Translations under genes and position numbers: made by a program | In this document: positions 34,843 to 43,033 of the stretch, piece by piece | How positions within the stretch are numbered: position 1 is the first letter of the stretch | Layout: every line of letters begins with the position of its first letter | Notes under the pieces: model-generated | The model's input: the letters and a program-made list of their open reading frames with translations, nothing else | The model's database searches: none | What the model was told of the DNA's origin: nothing | From: Planctomycetota bacterium | GTDB taxonomy: Bacteria > Planctomycetota > SZUA-567 > H5-PLA8 | Reading direction: 5' to 3' | Length of the DNA stretch: 64,000 nucleotides | NCBI GenBank assembly: GCA_015075375.1 | Contig: JABTUM010000002.1 | Span: forward strand, 1,413,393-1,477,392

Positions 34843-35670
34843 ATGAGCGACACTCCTGGTCAGAAAGCTCTCACCGCGGTCCTGGCGCTGCTTTGTGTAC
34901 TCTTCGCGGCGCTGTGGTGGATGGGCCGCTCGCCGGCGGCCGCAATCGTCCCCACGCAGCCTCCGCCTCCTCCGCCGCCGGCCGCGGTCGCCGCCGAGGC
35001 CCCCGCCCCGCTTGAGAAGTTATTGTCCGATTCGCGCCCAAAGGTTCGCCAGAAAGCGCTGGAATTGCTCGCCGAACTAAATCCTCAGCTTGCCGGCCGC
35101 GAAGTGCCGCGGTTGTTGCAAACGGAGCAGGACCCCTCGGTGCTGCTCGCGGCCTTGCACGCCGCAGGGCATTTGAAACTCGCCCCCGCATACGGGCCGG
35201 TCTTCGAGCAGCTTGACCGCGACGATCCGGCCGTCCGACGCAAAGCAGCCGCCACGCTGGGGCAATTGGGAGAAGCCTTGAACGCCACGCAGCGCGACGA
35301 AGCCGCCGTCCGCATCGGCCGTGGGCTTAAGTCCGAGCAAGATCAACTGGGCGGCGCGCTGACACCCGCCAACGCCGGCGCCTTGCTGCCGTACCTGGGG
35401 GCACTGAGCCAGTTGGGTGCGCCCGCCGGCGCACCGTTCCTGCTTGAATTTCTGCGCTGCGACGTGCCGCTCGTGCGCCGGTTAAGCGCCGAAGCTTTGG
35501 AACGCTGCGCGCAAGCCGAACACGAGAAGGCGCTCATGGCCGCCTGGCGCGGCGAGAGCGACGCCATGGTGCGCGCGGCGATCGAGAAGGTTCTCGCGCG
35601 ACCGCCCTTTGGCTACGCGCTGGACCGTGAACGCAAGGTGCTCGTGCGTAAGACGGAGCCGGCGCCTTGA
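34843..35670 (+). CDS. Membrane-anchored HEAT-repeat protein
   Basis: 275 residues from the ATG at 34843. One helix at about residues 8-27 (KALTAVLALLCVLFAALWWM) is followed by a Pro-rich linker (PTQPPPPPPPAAV). Helical HEAT repeats follow: VRQKALELLAELNPQLAGRE, DPAVRRKAAATLGQLGEAL and LVRRLSAEALERCAQ. It is first in a tight operon; the TGA stop overlaps the next start by three bases. A scaffold role outside the membrane is likely. Confidence 0.8.
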   Translation: MSDTPGQKALTAVLALLCVLFAALWWMGRSPAAAIVPTQPPPPPPPAAVAAEAPAPLEKLLSDSRPKVRQKALELLAELNPQLAGREVPRLLQTEQDPSVLLAALHAAGHLKLAPAYGPVFEQLDRDDPAVRRKAAATLGQLGEALNATQRDEAAVRIGRGLKSEQDQLGGALTPANAGALLPYLGALSQLGAPAGAPFLLEFLRCDVPLVRRLSAEALERCAQAEHEKALMAAWRGESDAMVRAAIEKVLARPPFGYALDRERKVLVRKTEPAP

Positions 35671-36071
35671 GCGCCCAGCGTTCGGCACGCGAGACGTCTA
35701 AATCTCCTCGGTCCAAGCGCCGAACGCCCGCGCCCGCGCCGTCCCCCTGGTCGGTGTACATGATTCGTTGCCGAGGAGGCGCGTTGTACACGGGTATTGC
35801 TCAGGACGTGCGGCTGCGTCTGGCTGAACACCGCAAGCCCCACGGCAAGGGCGCAAAGTTTCTGCGCGGCAAAGGACCGTTGCGCCTGGTCTTTCATCAC
35901 GAACTCGGCGCCAAGGGTCTGGCCTTAAGCGTGGAAGCGCGGATCAAGCGCCTTTCGAAGGTCCAGAAAGAAGCCCTGCTCAAGCAGCGTGACGCGCTCG
36001 CCGAATTAATTGCCGAAGCGCGCGGCGCATTCGTCTTGCGCCAAAAGACCATTCCCAAAGGCCGCAAATGA
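35667..36071 (+). CDS. GIY-YIG nuclease-family protein
   Basis: 134 residues with a TTG start overlapping the previous stop. The domain begins WSVYMIRCRGGALYTGIAQD (the GIY and YIG strands as VYM and YTG), followed by RLAEHRKPHGKGAKF and the conserved LVFHHELGAKGLALSVEARI (Glu of the catalytic set) with KRLSKVQKEAL. It is the size of UPF0213/YhbQ-like proteins, presumed DNA or RNA nucleases of unknown role. The start is uncertain because no ATG precedes the first strand. It ends in ATGA overlap with the GNAT gene. Confidence 0.87.
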   Translation: MSAQRSARETSKSPRSKRRTPAPAPSPWSVYMIRCRGGALYTGIAQDVRLRLAEHRKPHGKGAKFLRGKGPLRLVFHHELGAKGLALSVEARIKRLSKVQKEALLKQRDALAELIAEARGAFVLRQKTIPKGRK

Positions 36072-36625
36072 ATACGAATGCTTCCAACCCCGCCGTGGCC
36101 ATGCAGCGCACACACCTCGACGGGTTGCCCGCGCCCAGCATTCCAAGCGGCTTTCGCCTGCGCGCATTCGCATCCGGCGACGAAGCGCGCTGGCTCGCGC
36201 TGCAACAAGCCTCCGATACGTTGAGCGTGTTCACGCCGGAAACGTTCCAGCTCAAATTCGGAACCGACCCCGCCGCGCACGCCGCGCGCATTCGTTTCCT
36301 GGAAACCGATGCGGGCGAACCGGTGGCCACCGCCGCAGCCTGGTTCGACGACCTCTACCGGCGTCCCGACTTCGGACGCGTGCACTGGGTGGCCGTCCAC
36401 CCGGCCTATCAGGGACGCGGGTTAAGCACTCCGCTGATGCTCGCGATTCTGGCCCTGCTGCGCGAACGGGGCCACCGCGCCGCCTACCTCACCACCGGCA
36501 CCGCTCGAATCGCGGCGATCAACCTCTATCTGAAGTTAAGCTTTACGCCTTGGCTAAGGGATGCCCAGGAACGCAGGTATTGGGAAGCCATTCGGCCCGC
36601 CCTTAAGTACCCCCTCGCGCTTTAG
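36068..36625 (+). CDS. GNAT-family N-acetyltransferase
   Basis: 185 residues starting at ATG overlapping the GIY-YIG stop. GNAT motifs: FRLRAFASGDEARWLALQQA for the first strand-helix, HWVAVHPAYQGRGLSTPLML (acetyl-CoA pyrophosphate loop Q-G-R-G) and AAINLYLKLSFTPWL. The acceptor is unknown. Tight coupling with the GIY-YIG and HEAT genes shows one transcript, but a shared function cannot be read. Confidence 0.88.
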   Translation: MNTNASNPAVAMQRTHLDGLPAPSIPSGFRLRAFASGDEARWLALQQASDTLSVFTPETFQLKFGTDPAAHAARIRFLETDAGEPVATAAAWFDDLYRRPDFGRVHWVAVHPAYQGRGLSTPLMLAILALLRERGHRAAYLTTGTARIAAINLYLKLSFTPWLRDAQERRYWEAIRPALKYPLAL

Positions 36626-36709
36626 CCCCACATTGCGCATTAGGACTGGAATCACGGATGGGGTAGAATGTAGACGTCCTGGCTATGGGTCCGAGGCGTC
36701 TTTAAGCGT

Positions 36710-39055
36710 ATGTCCACCGAACATACCGAACTCGACATGAATCTGGCGCGTCAGGCCCATCGCGAAGGCCGGCGCGAACAGATGTGGTACACGCTTCAGC
36801 AGATCGCCGAAAACGGGCGCATCGACCAGTGCGTGGAAGCGGTTCGATTCATCGGCACGCTGCAACCGTTTGACGAAGAGCACAGTCTGGCGGTCTTCGA
36901 TCGATTGAGCGGCATGTCGAGCCCGGACGTGCGCACCGCGCTCATGGATATCATGCCGCATCTGGCGGGCCGCGAATCCAGTTCGCGCACCAGCTTGCTT
37001 GAGCGCCTGCTCAATTACTCCAAGTATTGGGACCGCGTGAGCCAGCAGGTCGCGAAGCAGGGCAGTGCGGGCATGTCCGGTTCGTGGCACAAAATGGGCC
37101 TGTGGGAGAAGGCGATTCTCCGCGCGCTCGCCGCCGCACAAGGCCGCAAGCCGACCGCGCCTAGCCCGATCAAAGAGATTGCCCAGAATCTGAGCATCTT
37201 CCAGCCCCTGCTGCCCGATATCGAACTGCGCCTCAAACTCGACAGCTTCGTCGAGAGCGGCATGCTCAAACGCGACAGCTACGTCCGCTACGGTTTCGCC
37301 ACGGCCCAAGACCAGCGCTACATCGACGAAAGCGGCGACCTGCTGGCGCTGGTGCGGGAGCACCGCGACGATCTGGTCAACATGCTCAGCCTCGAGAACT
37401 TCAACGCGTTCCGAAACGCGTTGAAGCAGCACAAGACCGTCCCGATGGAGCGTTGGCTGGAATGCTTCGGCCTGGACAGCCTGGAATTCAAAACGCGGGA
37501 AACCTTGGTCCAGAACATGCTCGAATGGCGCAAAGCGGTGACCGACGAAGTCCGCACACGCGAACTCGGCCACGCCGCCGAAGCGATGGTTGCCGACCTC
37601 GCGCCGCGTATCCGCATCGAGACGCAGCAGACCGGAACCACCGACGACTTTCTGTACTTCTCCGGACGTAAGCTGGGCCTGCGCAATCCGAAGCTCTCGC
37701 GCATTTCCCTGCTGCTCCCGCGCCATTCGGGCGTGGACGAGACCGCCATCAAACGCCTCGAAGAGTGGATCGTGCGCGAGAGCTTTTCGCAGCAGATCTT
37801 CGTGATTCTCAGCAGCCGCCCGGACCGTTCGGTCATGCGCAAGGAAGCCGACGGAAGCGGCTACGATATCGTCGTCTTCGAAGAACGGCACATGATGCGC
37901 CTGGCGCTCTCGCCGCACCAGGACAAGACCTTCATGCGAATGGTCTTGGAGAGCTGCGACCTCGAAAGCCTCTCGCCGTACGAATCCCAAGCGCCGGTGC
38001 GCGAAATGTTTTACGGCCGCGAGGGCCTCGTCAAAGAGATCTTGCGCAGCCAGAAAGGCTACGCGCTGGTCGGCACCCGCCGCATGGGCAAAACGTCCCT
38101 GCTGTTCCGGCTCCAAGACGAAATCAAAAAGCGCCCCAAGTCCGAAACGCTCTTCTTGGAATGCGGCGGTGTGAACGATCCGCAGCCTCTGGCCGAACGC
38201 ATCGCCCATTCGCTCAAGCTTTCCCTCGGCCGCACCTTCGACGTCGACGATTTCGACCGCGCGATGCGCAAGTATCTCGAATCGTCCGGCAAGCACCTGT
38301 ACTGCTTCTTCGACGAGATCGACGATCTCGTCGCCGCGGGCAAGCAGGGCGAACCGCTCTGGCAGGTCTTCAAATCGCTCTCGTTCGAAGGGCGCATGAC
38401 CGTGTACGTCGCGGGCTTCAGCGAACTTTTCGCGCGCTACCGCGACTACGAATCGCTCTTCTTCAACTTCCTTATTTTCCGGCGCCTGAGCGCCCTCGAC
38501 CGGCGCAGCGCTTTCGCGCTGATCGCCGCGCCCGTCCAGGAACTGGGGCTCAAATTCGAAGACGAAGAGCGCCTGGTGAATTCGATCCTCGAGAAGACCA
38601 GCACCCATCCCAACATCATCCAGATTTTCAGCGACCTGCTGGTCAAACGCATGGCCCGCCGCACGCGCCGGGTCATCCTGGCCAGCGACATCGAAGAAAT
38701 CGCGCGGCACCCGGACTTCGAAGAAATGATCATCCGGATCATGCACTCGAACCTGATCCGGCCCGTCGAAAAGCTGTTGCTGCTGCTGGTGGCCTACTAC
38801 AATTTGAGGCCGATCTCGCTTTCGCAGGTGGCCGAACTCCTGGGCGATTGGGACGTGAACGTCCCCATCGGCGACGTCGCCGCCCTGCTGGACCGGCTGG
38901 TTCTTTACGCGGTGTTCGAGGAGCGCGAAGGGCAGTACGATTTTGCGCATCCGTATTTTGCCACGATCCTGCGCAACCGGGACGTCGAGGCGTTGATCAC
39001 CTACTACGTGGATGAGGTTACCAAGGATCTTGGCGCAGCCAGCCCACGCGAGTAA
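36710..39055 (+). CDS. STAND/AAA-type ATPase, partner of the downstream kinase fusion
   Basis: 781 residues. Residues about 1-300 are helical without known motif. About 305-430 form an alpha/beta domain (ISLLLPRHSGVDETAIKRL, QQIFVILSSRPDRS, YDIVVFEERHMMRLALSPHQ). An ATPase of the archaeal/STAND type follows the FYGREGLVKEIL entry motif: Walker A GTRRMGKTS at 455-463 and Walker B CFFDEIDD with D535/E536. The C-terminal winged helix contains LRPISLSQVAELLGD and ends YDFAHPYFATIL. No membrane segment. Its end overlaps the next gene by 44 bases, so both are made together. The role is unknown; STAND proteins usually act as signal-triggered switches. Confidence 0.82.
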   Translation: MSTEHTELDMNLARQAHREGRREQMWYTLQQIAENGRIDQCVEAVRFIGTLQPFDEEHSLAVFDRLSGMSSPDVRTALMDIMPHLAGRESSSRTSLLERLLNYSKYWDRVSQQVAKQGSAGMSGSWHKMGLWEKAILRALAAAQGRKPTAPSPIKEIAQNLSIFQPLLPDIELRLKLDSFVESGMLKRDSYVRYGFATAQDQRYIDESGDLLALVREHRDDLVNMLSLENFNAFRNALKQHKTVPMERWLECFGLDSLEFKTRETLVQNMLEWRKAVTDEVRTRELGHAAEAMVADLAPRIRIETQQTGTTDDFLYFSGRKLGLRNPKLSRISLLLPRHSGVDETAIKRLEEWIVRESFSQQIFVILSSRPDRSVMRKEADGSGYDIVVFEERHMMRLALSPHQDKTFMRMVLESCDLESLSPYESQAPVREMFYGREGLVKEILRSQKGYALVGTRRMGKTSLLFRLQDEIKKRPKSETLFLECGGVNDPQPLAERIAHSLKLSLGRTFDVDDFDRAMRKYLESSGKHLYCFFDEIDDLVAAGKQGEPLWQVFKSLSFEGRMTVYVAGFSELFARYRDYESLFFNFLIFRRLSALDRRSAFALIAAPVQELGLKFEDEERLVNSILEKTSTHPNIIQIFSDLLVKRMARRTRRVILASDIEEIARHPDFEEMIIRIMHSNLIRPVEKLLLLLVAYYNLRPISLSQVAELLGDWDVNVPIGDVAALLDRLVLYAVFEEREGQYDFAHPYFATILRNRDVEALITYYVDEVTKDLGAASPRE

Positions 39056-41126
39056 CCCGTTCGAATACCAGGAGCCCCTGCTTCCGGACAGCCCGGGAGC
39101 ATTGTGCCTGGACCGCGGCGCCTTCGTGCGCCAGGCGCTGCACTTGCTCCGCCGAGGCGGCTTTTTAACGGTCTCCGCCCCGCCCCATTCAGGCGTCACC
39201 AGCTTCCTGTACACGCTGCGCAGGAATTTTCCGCGTGCCGCGCATCTCGACCTGGCCAATCTCTCCTTCGCCGACGATCCCGCCCGCGAAGCCGCGGTGG
39301 TGCTGGCGCGCGATCTCCTCAAACTCCGCCCGGGATTGGATCTGCCCGCCGAACCGGCCAGTGTCGCCGACGTACTGAGTGCCTATTGCAAGCAGACCGC
39401 CGCCGCCCCGTCTCACGAACGGCTCACCGTCATCGTCGACGGCTTCGACGCCTGGTCCGACGAATCGGCGCGCAAGCTGGCCCTCGCCCTGCGCGCGGCC
39501 TACACCGAGGCCCGCAATCCCGGCGCCGGCGGGCCTGCCTTCTCCATCGTCACCGGCAGCGCCGTCGATCTGCGCGACCTCACCGCGAGCGGCCGAACCT
39601 CGCCGCTCAATCTGGCTCAGCACCTCTTCCTGACCGACTTCACCGAAGCCGAAGTCGATAAAATTCTGCGCATGGGGCTGGCCGGAAAAGCCACGGACGA
39701 CGAACTCACGGCCTGGGTGCGCTACACGAACCACTGGACCGCCGGGCATCCGGCGCTGGTCCAGATGATCGGCCATAAAGCGTTCGATCTGCGCGATGCA
39801 GGCATCGATGCGGCGCAAGCCTTCGAACGGATCCTGCCCGTCGTTCGGGAAGAAGCCACCGACATGCTCAGTTCCACGCTCGGCCTGCTGGCCGAACGCC
39901 CCGAACTGCGCAAGCCCGCGGGAGAGATTTACAGCGGCAGCAGCGTCCCCTTCGACCGTATCCATCGCCCCATCCGCGAGCTGTATCACATGGGCCTGAT
40001 CCGCAACGACGCGCGCGGCATCTGCAAACCGCGCTGCCCGCTCTTCGCCAGCGTCCTGACCTCCGCGTTGAACCTCGATGCGACCGCCCCGGCCGCGGGT
40101 TTGTGGGACGCCGAAGCCACCGGGCGATTCACGCGCATGCCTGGCGAGCCGACCGTCGAAATCCGGCCCGGCGCTTCATCCGCTTCGTTGTTCGACAGCC
40201 CCTTCGACGCGCATCCGAACGATTCGACGGTCCCCCCGACACCGCTGGCCGAACTGCGCCAGCGCCGCGAGCGGCCTCCGTCGGCGCGCATGCCCGAAGC
40301 TCCGGGCACGATGATCTCCCCCGGCACGGTCCTGGGCGGCTGTCGCATCGAAAAGCGCATCGGCCGCGGGGCCATGAGCGAGGTGTACCTCGCCCGGCAC
40401 CTCGCGCTCGATACGGAGGTGGCCATCAAGGTGCTGCGCCAGACCGGCGACGACCGCCGCATCGCCCAGCGTTTTCTGCGCGAAGCCCGCGCCGCCGCAC
40501 AGCTTCGCCACGAACATATCGTCCAGATCCGCAACGTCGGGCGCGAAGCCGAATACCGCTACATCGAGATGGAGTACATCGGCGGCGGAAGCCTGGCCGA
40601 TCTTTTGAAGCAGTCGCCCTACGCCGATCTGGCCCGCGCCGCCAACATGCTCCGCCAAGCCGCCCGCGGACTGCAAGCCGCGCATACCAAAGGCGTGATC
40701 CACCGCGACATCAAGCCCGACAACCTGATGCTCGGCGAAGACGGGAAGCTCAAGCTCGTGGACTTCGGCCTGGCGGCCGTTCTCTCGCTCGAGGAATCGC
40801 GCCTCACGCAGGAAGGCACCATTCTCGGCACCCCGCACTACATGGCGCCCGAGCAGTGGGAAGGCAACATTGCCGACGAACGCTCCGATCTGTACAGCCT
40901 CGGCGCCACCTTCTACCACTTGCTCACCGGGCATCCGCCTTTCGTCGGACGCACGATCGTGGAGTTGATCTCGAATTTCACGTCGAAGGAGTTGGTGCCG
41001 CCCGAGAAGCTGAACAAAAGCGTGGGCCGCCGCTTGTCGAAGGTCATCCGCCGGATGCTTGAGAAGAATCCACAGGACCGCTACGGCTCCGTCGCCGATC
41101 TGCTTCTCGACTGCAAGCGGTTGTAG
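39012..41126 (+). CDS. Pseudo-ATPase - Ser/Thr protein kinase fusion
   Basis: 704 residues from the ATG at 39012. The N-terminal domain resembles AAA_35/STAND ATPases (SPGALCLDRGAFVRQAL), but its P-loop is APPHSGVT at residues 56-63, lacking the lysine, while a Walker B-like VIVDGFDAW remains. A Pro-rich linker (about 385-435) leads to a complete Hanks-type kinase: GRGAMSEV at 451-458, K473 in VAIK, HRDIKPDN at 564-571, D584 in DFG and GTPHYMAPEQW. There is no membrane helix or extracellular sensor. The ATPase partner is encoded directly upstream and in overlap. A kinase switched by the ATPase pair is the simplest inference. Confidence 0.85.
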   Translation: MRLPRILAQPAHASNPFEYQEPLLPDSPGALCLDRGAFVRQALHLLRRGGFLTVSAPPHSGVTSFLYTLRRNFPRAAHLDLANLSFADDPAREAAVVLARDLLKLRPGLDLPAEPASVADVLSAYCKQTAAAPSHERLTVIVDGFDAWSDESARKLALALRAAYTEARNPGAGGPAFSIVTGSAVDLRDLTASGRTSPLNLAQHLFLTDFTEAEVDKILRMGLAGKATDDELTAWVRYTNHWTAGHPALVQMIGHKAFDLRDAGIDAAQAFERILPVVREEATDMLSSTLGLLAERPELRKPAGEIYSGSSVPFDRIHRPIRELYHMGLIRNDARGICKPRCPLFASVLTSALNLDATAPAAGLWDAEATGRFTRMPGEPTVEIRPGASSASLFDSPFDAHPNDSTVPPTPLAELRQRRERPPSARMPEAPGTMISPGTVLGGCRIEKRIGRGAMSEVYLARHLALDTEVAIKVLRQTGDDRRIAQRFLREARAAAQLRHEHIVQIRNVGREAEYRYIEMEYIGGGSLADLLKQSPYADLARAANMLRQAARGLQAAHTKGVIHRDIKPDNLMLGEDGKLKLVDFGLAAVLSLEESRLTQEGTILGTPHYMAPEQWEGNIADERSDLYSLGATFYHLLTGHPPFVGRTIVELISNFTSKELVPPEKLNKSVGRRLSKVIRRMLEKNPQDRYGSVADLLLDCKRL

Positions 41127-41128
41127 AC

Positions 41129-42337
41129 TCAGCCCGTCGCGACGAGATCCGAAACATCCAGGACATACATCTGCCGCGTGCCTTCGTGCGGGCTGTCGAT
41201 GCAGACCTGCGTCCCGTCGCGGTTCCAGCGCGGATGCAGATCGCAGCGGATCGGCCCGTCGCAGACCGGCGGCGTATAGAACGAGCCCACGTCGAAGCGT
41301 TGGCCGTCACGCAGGCGAAACAGGATCAGCGGGCGCTCGCGCTTCGAGTCGGGGTACTGGTCGGTCAGCATCCACTTGCGGTCGGGCGAGTACGTGCAGT
41401 GCCCGTCCCGCGTCAGCACGTCCGCACCCACCAAATCGGCTCCCGGCGTGCGGTCTTTGAACAGATAGTAATGATCGCCGTGCTCGTGCCGGCGCGCCCA
41501 CGCCAGAAGGTGCTCCGCGTCCAGCCAATCGAAATGGCTGAACATATCGTCGTCGCTGAGTACGAACGGATCGCTGCCGTCGCGGCTGAGCGTATACGCG
41601 CGCGTGCCCCAGCTCATCGGCTTCCCGCCGATCGTGATCGGTCCGCCTTTGGGATTGCGCCAGCGGTGCAGAAAGAAGAACCGCTCGCTGTCCGGCGCGA
41701 TGTACGGGTGATTGAACCAGTGCTCGGCGCCCTGGAAATCCCCGCGCGCCTGAAACGACGCCGCGCGCTCCAGGGACCAGAGCAACTCCGATTCGCCGCT
41801 GTGCAGATCCACCCGCCACATGCCGTCCGCGGCGGGCGCCAACTCGCCGCGCGTCCCGTCGATCGTCCCGTTGTACCCGTACCCCGGGCGCGTGCGGTCG
41901 AGCCGCGCGAAATTCAGCGACAATCCCCAGCGCCCGTCGGGGCTCACCGTGTACACCGGCCGCGGCAGCGTGCGAACCTCGCCGCTCAGAATGTCGCGAA
42001 TCTTGCAGACGAAGCGCCCGTCTTCGCGCGCGTTATAGAGAATCTTCCGGTCCGGCGCGTCGGGCAGCCATTGGAGCATGCAGCCTTGCTGCCAGCTCCA
42101 GGCATACGTCCGGTCCAGCGGCGTGAACACGCTTTCGTTGCGCAGATCGATCAGCCCGATCGTCAGCGCGTCCTCGGGTTCGGGCATGCGGTCCATGAAC
42201 GGCACTTCCATGGCCAGCATCAGCCGCCCCGTGGCATTCCACGGGCATTTGTCGTAGTAGCCGAAAAAGTGATGCTGCGGGCCGCGCGTCACCGCGCGGC
42301 ACGGCGCCGGCCGGAACTCGATCTTTTGCGCGCTCAT
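41129..42337 (-). CDS. Beta-propeller protein (oligogalacturonate lyase-like/PD40 type)
   Basis: 402 residues, no signal peptide. Blades carry TolB/PD40-like signatures: YTVSPDGRWGLSLNFARLDR, then HCTYSPDRKWMLTDQYPD and HPRWNRDGTQVCIDS. An unusual N-terminus, HHFFGYYDKCPWNATGRLML, and a His-rich AEHWFNHPYIAPDSE segment are reminiscent of oligogalacturonide lyases, whose propeller holds a metal in His residues. The catalytic function is not certain. It starts 1 base after the ktrA stop, which puts it in the potassium operon by position; the connection may be only transcriptional. Confidence 0.72.
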   Translation of the reverse strand: MSAQKIEFRPAPCRAVTRGPQHHFFGYYDKCPWNATGRLMLAMEVPFMDRMPEPEDALTIGLIDLRNESVFTPLDRTYAWSWQQGCMLQWLPDAPDRKILYNAREDGRFVCKIRDILSGEVRTLPRPVYTVSPDGRWGLSLNFARLDRTRPGYGYNGTIDGTRGELAPAADGMWRVDLHSGESELLWSLERAASFQARGDFQGAEHWFNHPYIAPDSERFFFLHRWRNPKGGPITIGGKPMSWGTRAYTLSRDGSDPFVLSDDDMFSHFDWLDAEHLLAWARRHEHGDHYYLFKDRTPGADLVGADVLTRDGHCTYSPDRKWMLTDQYPDSKRERPLILFRLRDGQRFDVGSFYTPPVCDGPIRCDLHPRWNRDGTQVCIDSPHEGTRQMYVLDVSDLVATG

Positions 42338-42338
42338 C

Positions 42339-43001
42339 TCAGGAAGATCCTTTGGCGATCTTCTTCAAGTCTTCGTCTTTTCCGATCACCACCAGCACGT
42401 CCGAATCCTTGATCACCATATTGGGATCGGGCACAAGGTGCCATTGTTCGGGCACCAGCGAGCGAATGGCGACCACCTGCACGCCGTACTTCTGCCGGAT
42501 CTCCGCATCGCGCAGCGACTTGCCCACGATGTCTTCGGAAGGCGCGATTTCCACCAGCGAAAACCCGGGCGCCAGCGGCAGGAAATCCAGCACCGCCTGG
42601 AAGCCCAGGTGCTTGGCCAGCCGCACCGCGCTTTCGTACTCGGGGTAGATCACCCGCCCGATGCCCAGCTTGCGCAGGATGCGCTCGTGCTGCGGACTCA
42701 TGACCTTCGCGATGATCTGTTTCACGCCGATATCTTTGAGATGCAGGCAGGTGAGGATGCTCTCTTCGAGCGACCCGCCCAGCGCCACGACCACCGCGTC
42801 AAAGCTGTCCAGCCCCAGCGACCGCAGCGCCTCGGGGTCCGTCACGTCCGCGATGGCCGCGCGCGTCACCACATCCTTAAGCTCGTCGACTTTGTCCGGA
42901 TCCCGGTCCACGGCCAGAACCTCGAACTCGTCGGCGCTCATCTGCCGCGCCACCTCGGAGCCGAACTTGCCCAGCCCCAGCACTACGAATTGCTTGGACA
43001 T
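42339..43001 (-). CDS. ktrA: KtrA/TrkA-type potassium channel regulator
   Basis: 220 residues, one RCK_N and one RCK_C domain. The NAD/ATP-binding motif is VLGLGKFGSEVARQM, the acidic end VLAVDRDPDKVDELKD, then VVALGGSLEESILTCLHLKD; the C-domain starts FSLVEIAPSEDIVGKSLRD. It forms a cytoplasmic ring that gates the KtrB pore. The pore gene lies 32 bases upstream in the same operon. Single-domain length matches KtrA rather than the doubled TrkA. Confidence 0.93.
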   Translation of the reverse strand: MSKQFVVLGLGKFGSEVARQMSADEFEVLAVDRDPDKVDELKDVVTRAAIADVTDPEALRSLGLDSFDAVVVALGGSLEESILTCLHLKDIGVKQIIAKVMSPQHERILRKLGIGRVIYPEYESAVRLAKHLGFQAVLDFLPLAPGFSLVEIAPSEDIVGKSLRDAEIRQKYGVQVVAIRSLVPEQWHLVPDPNMVIKDSDVLVVIGKDEDLKKIAKGSS

Positions 43002-43033
43002 GCCATCCCTTTCGGTACGGATTCACCGGAGCG

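Noticed and set aside
36641..36669. Promoter TAGGAC - 17 bases - TAGAAT before the ATPase gene
   Set aside because: The -10 is fair but the -35 has too few matches; chance similarity is likely.
36683..39322. 879-residue open frame on the minus strand
   Set aside because: Shadow of the STAND ATPase gene; no motif, and Walker motifs are on the plus strand.
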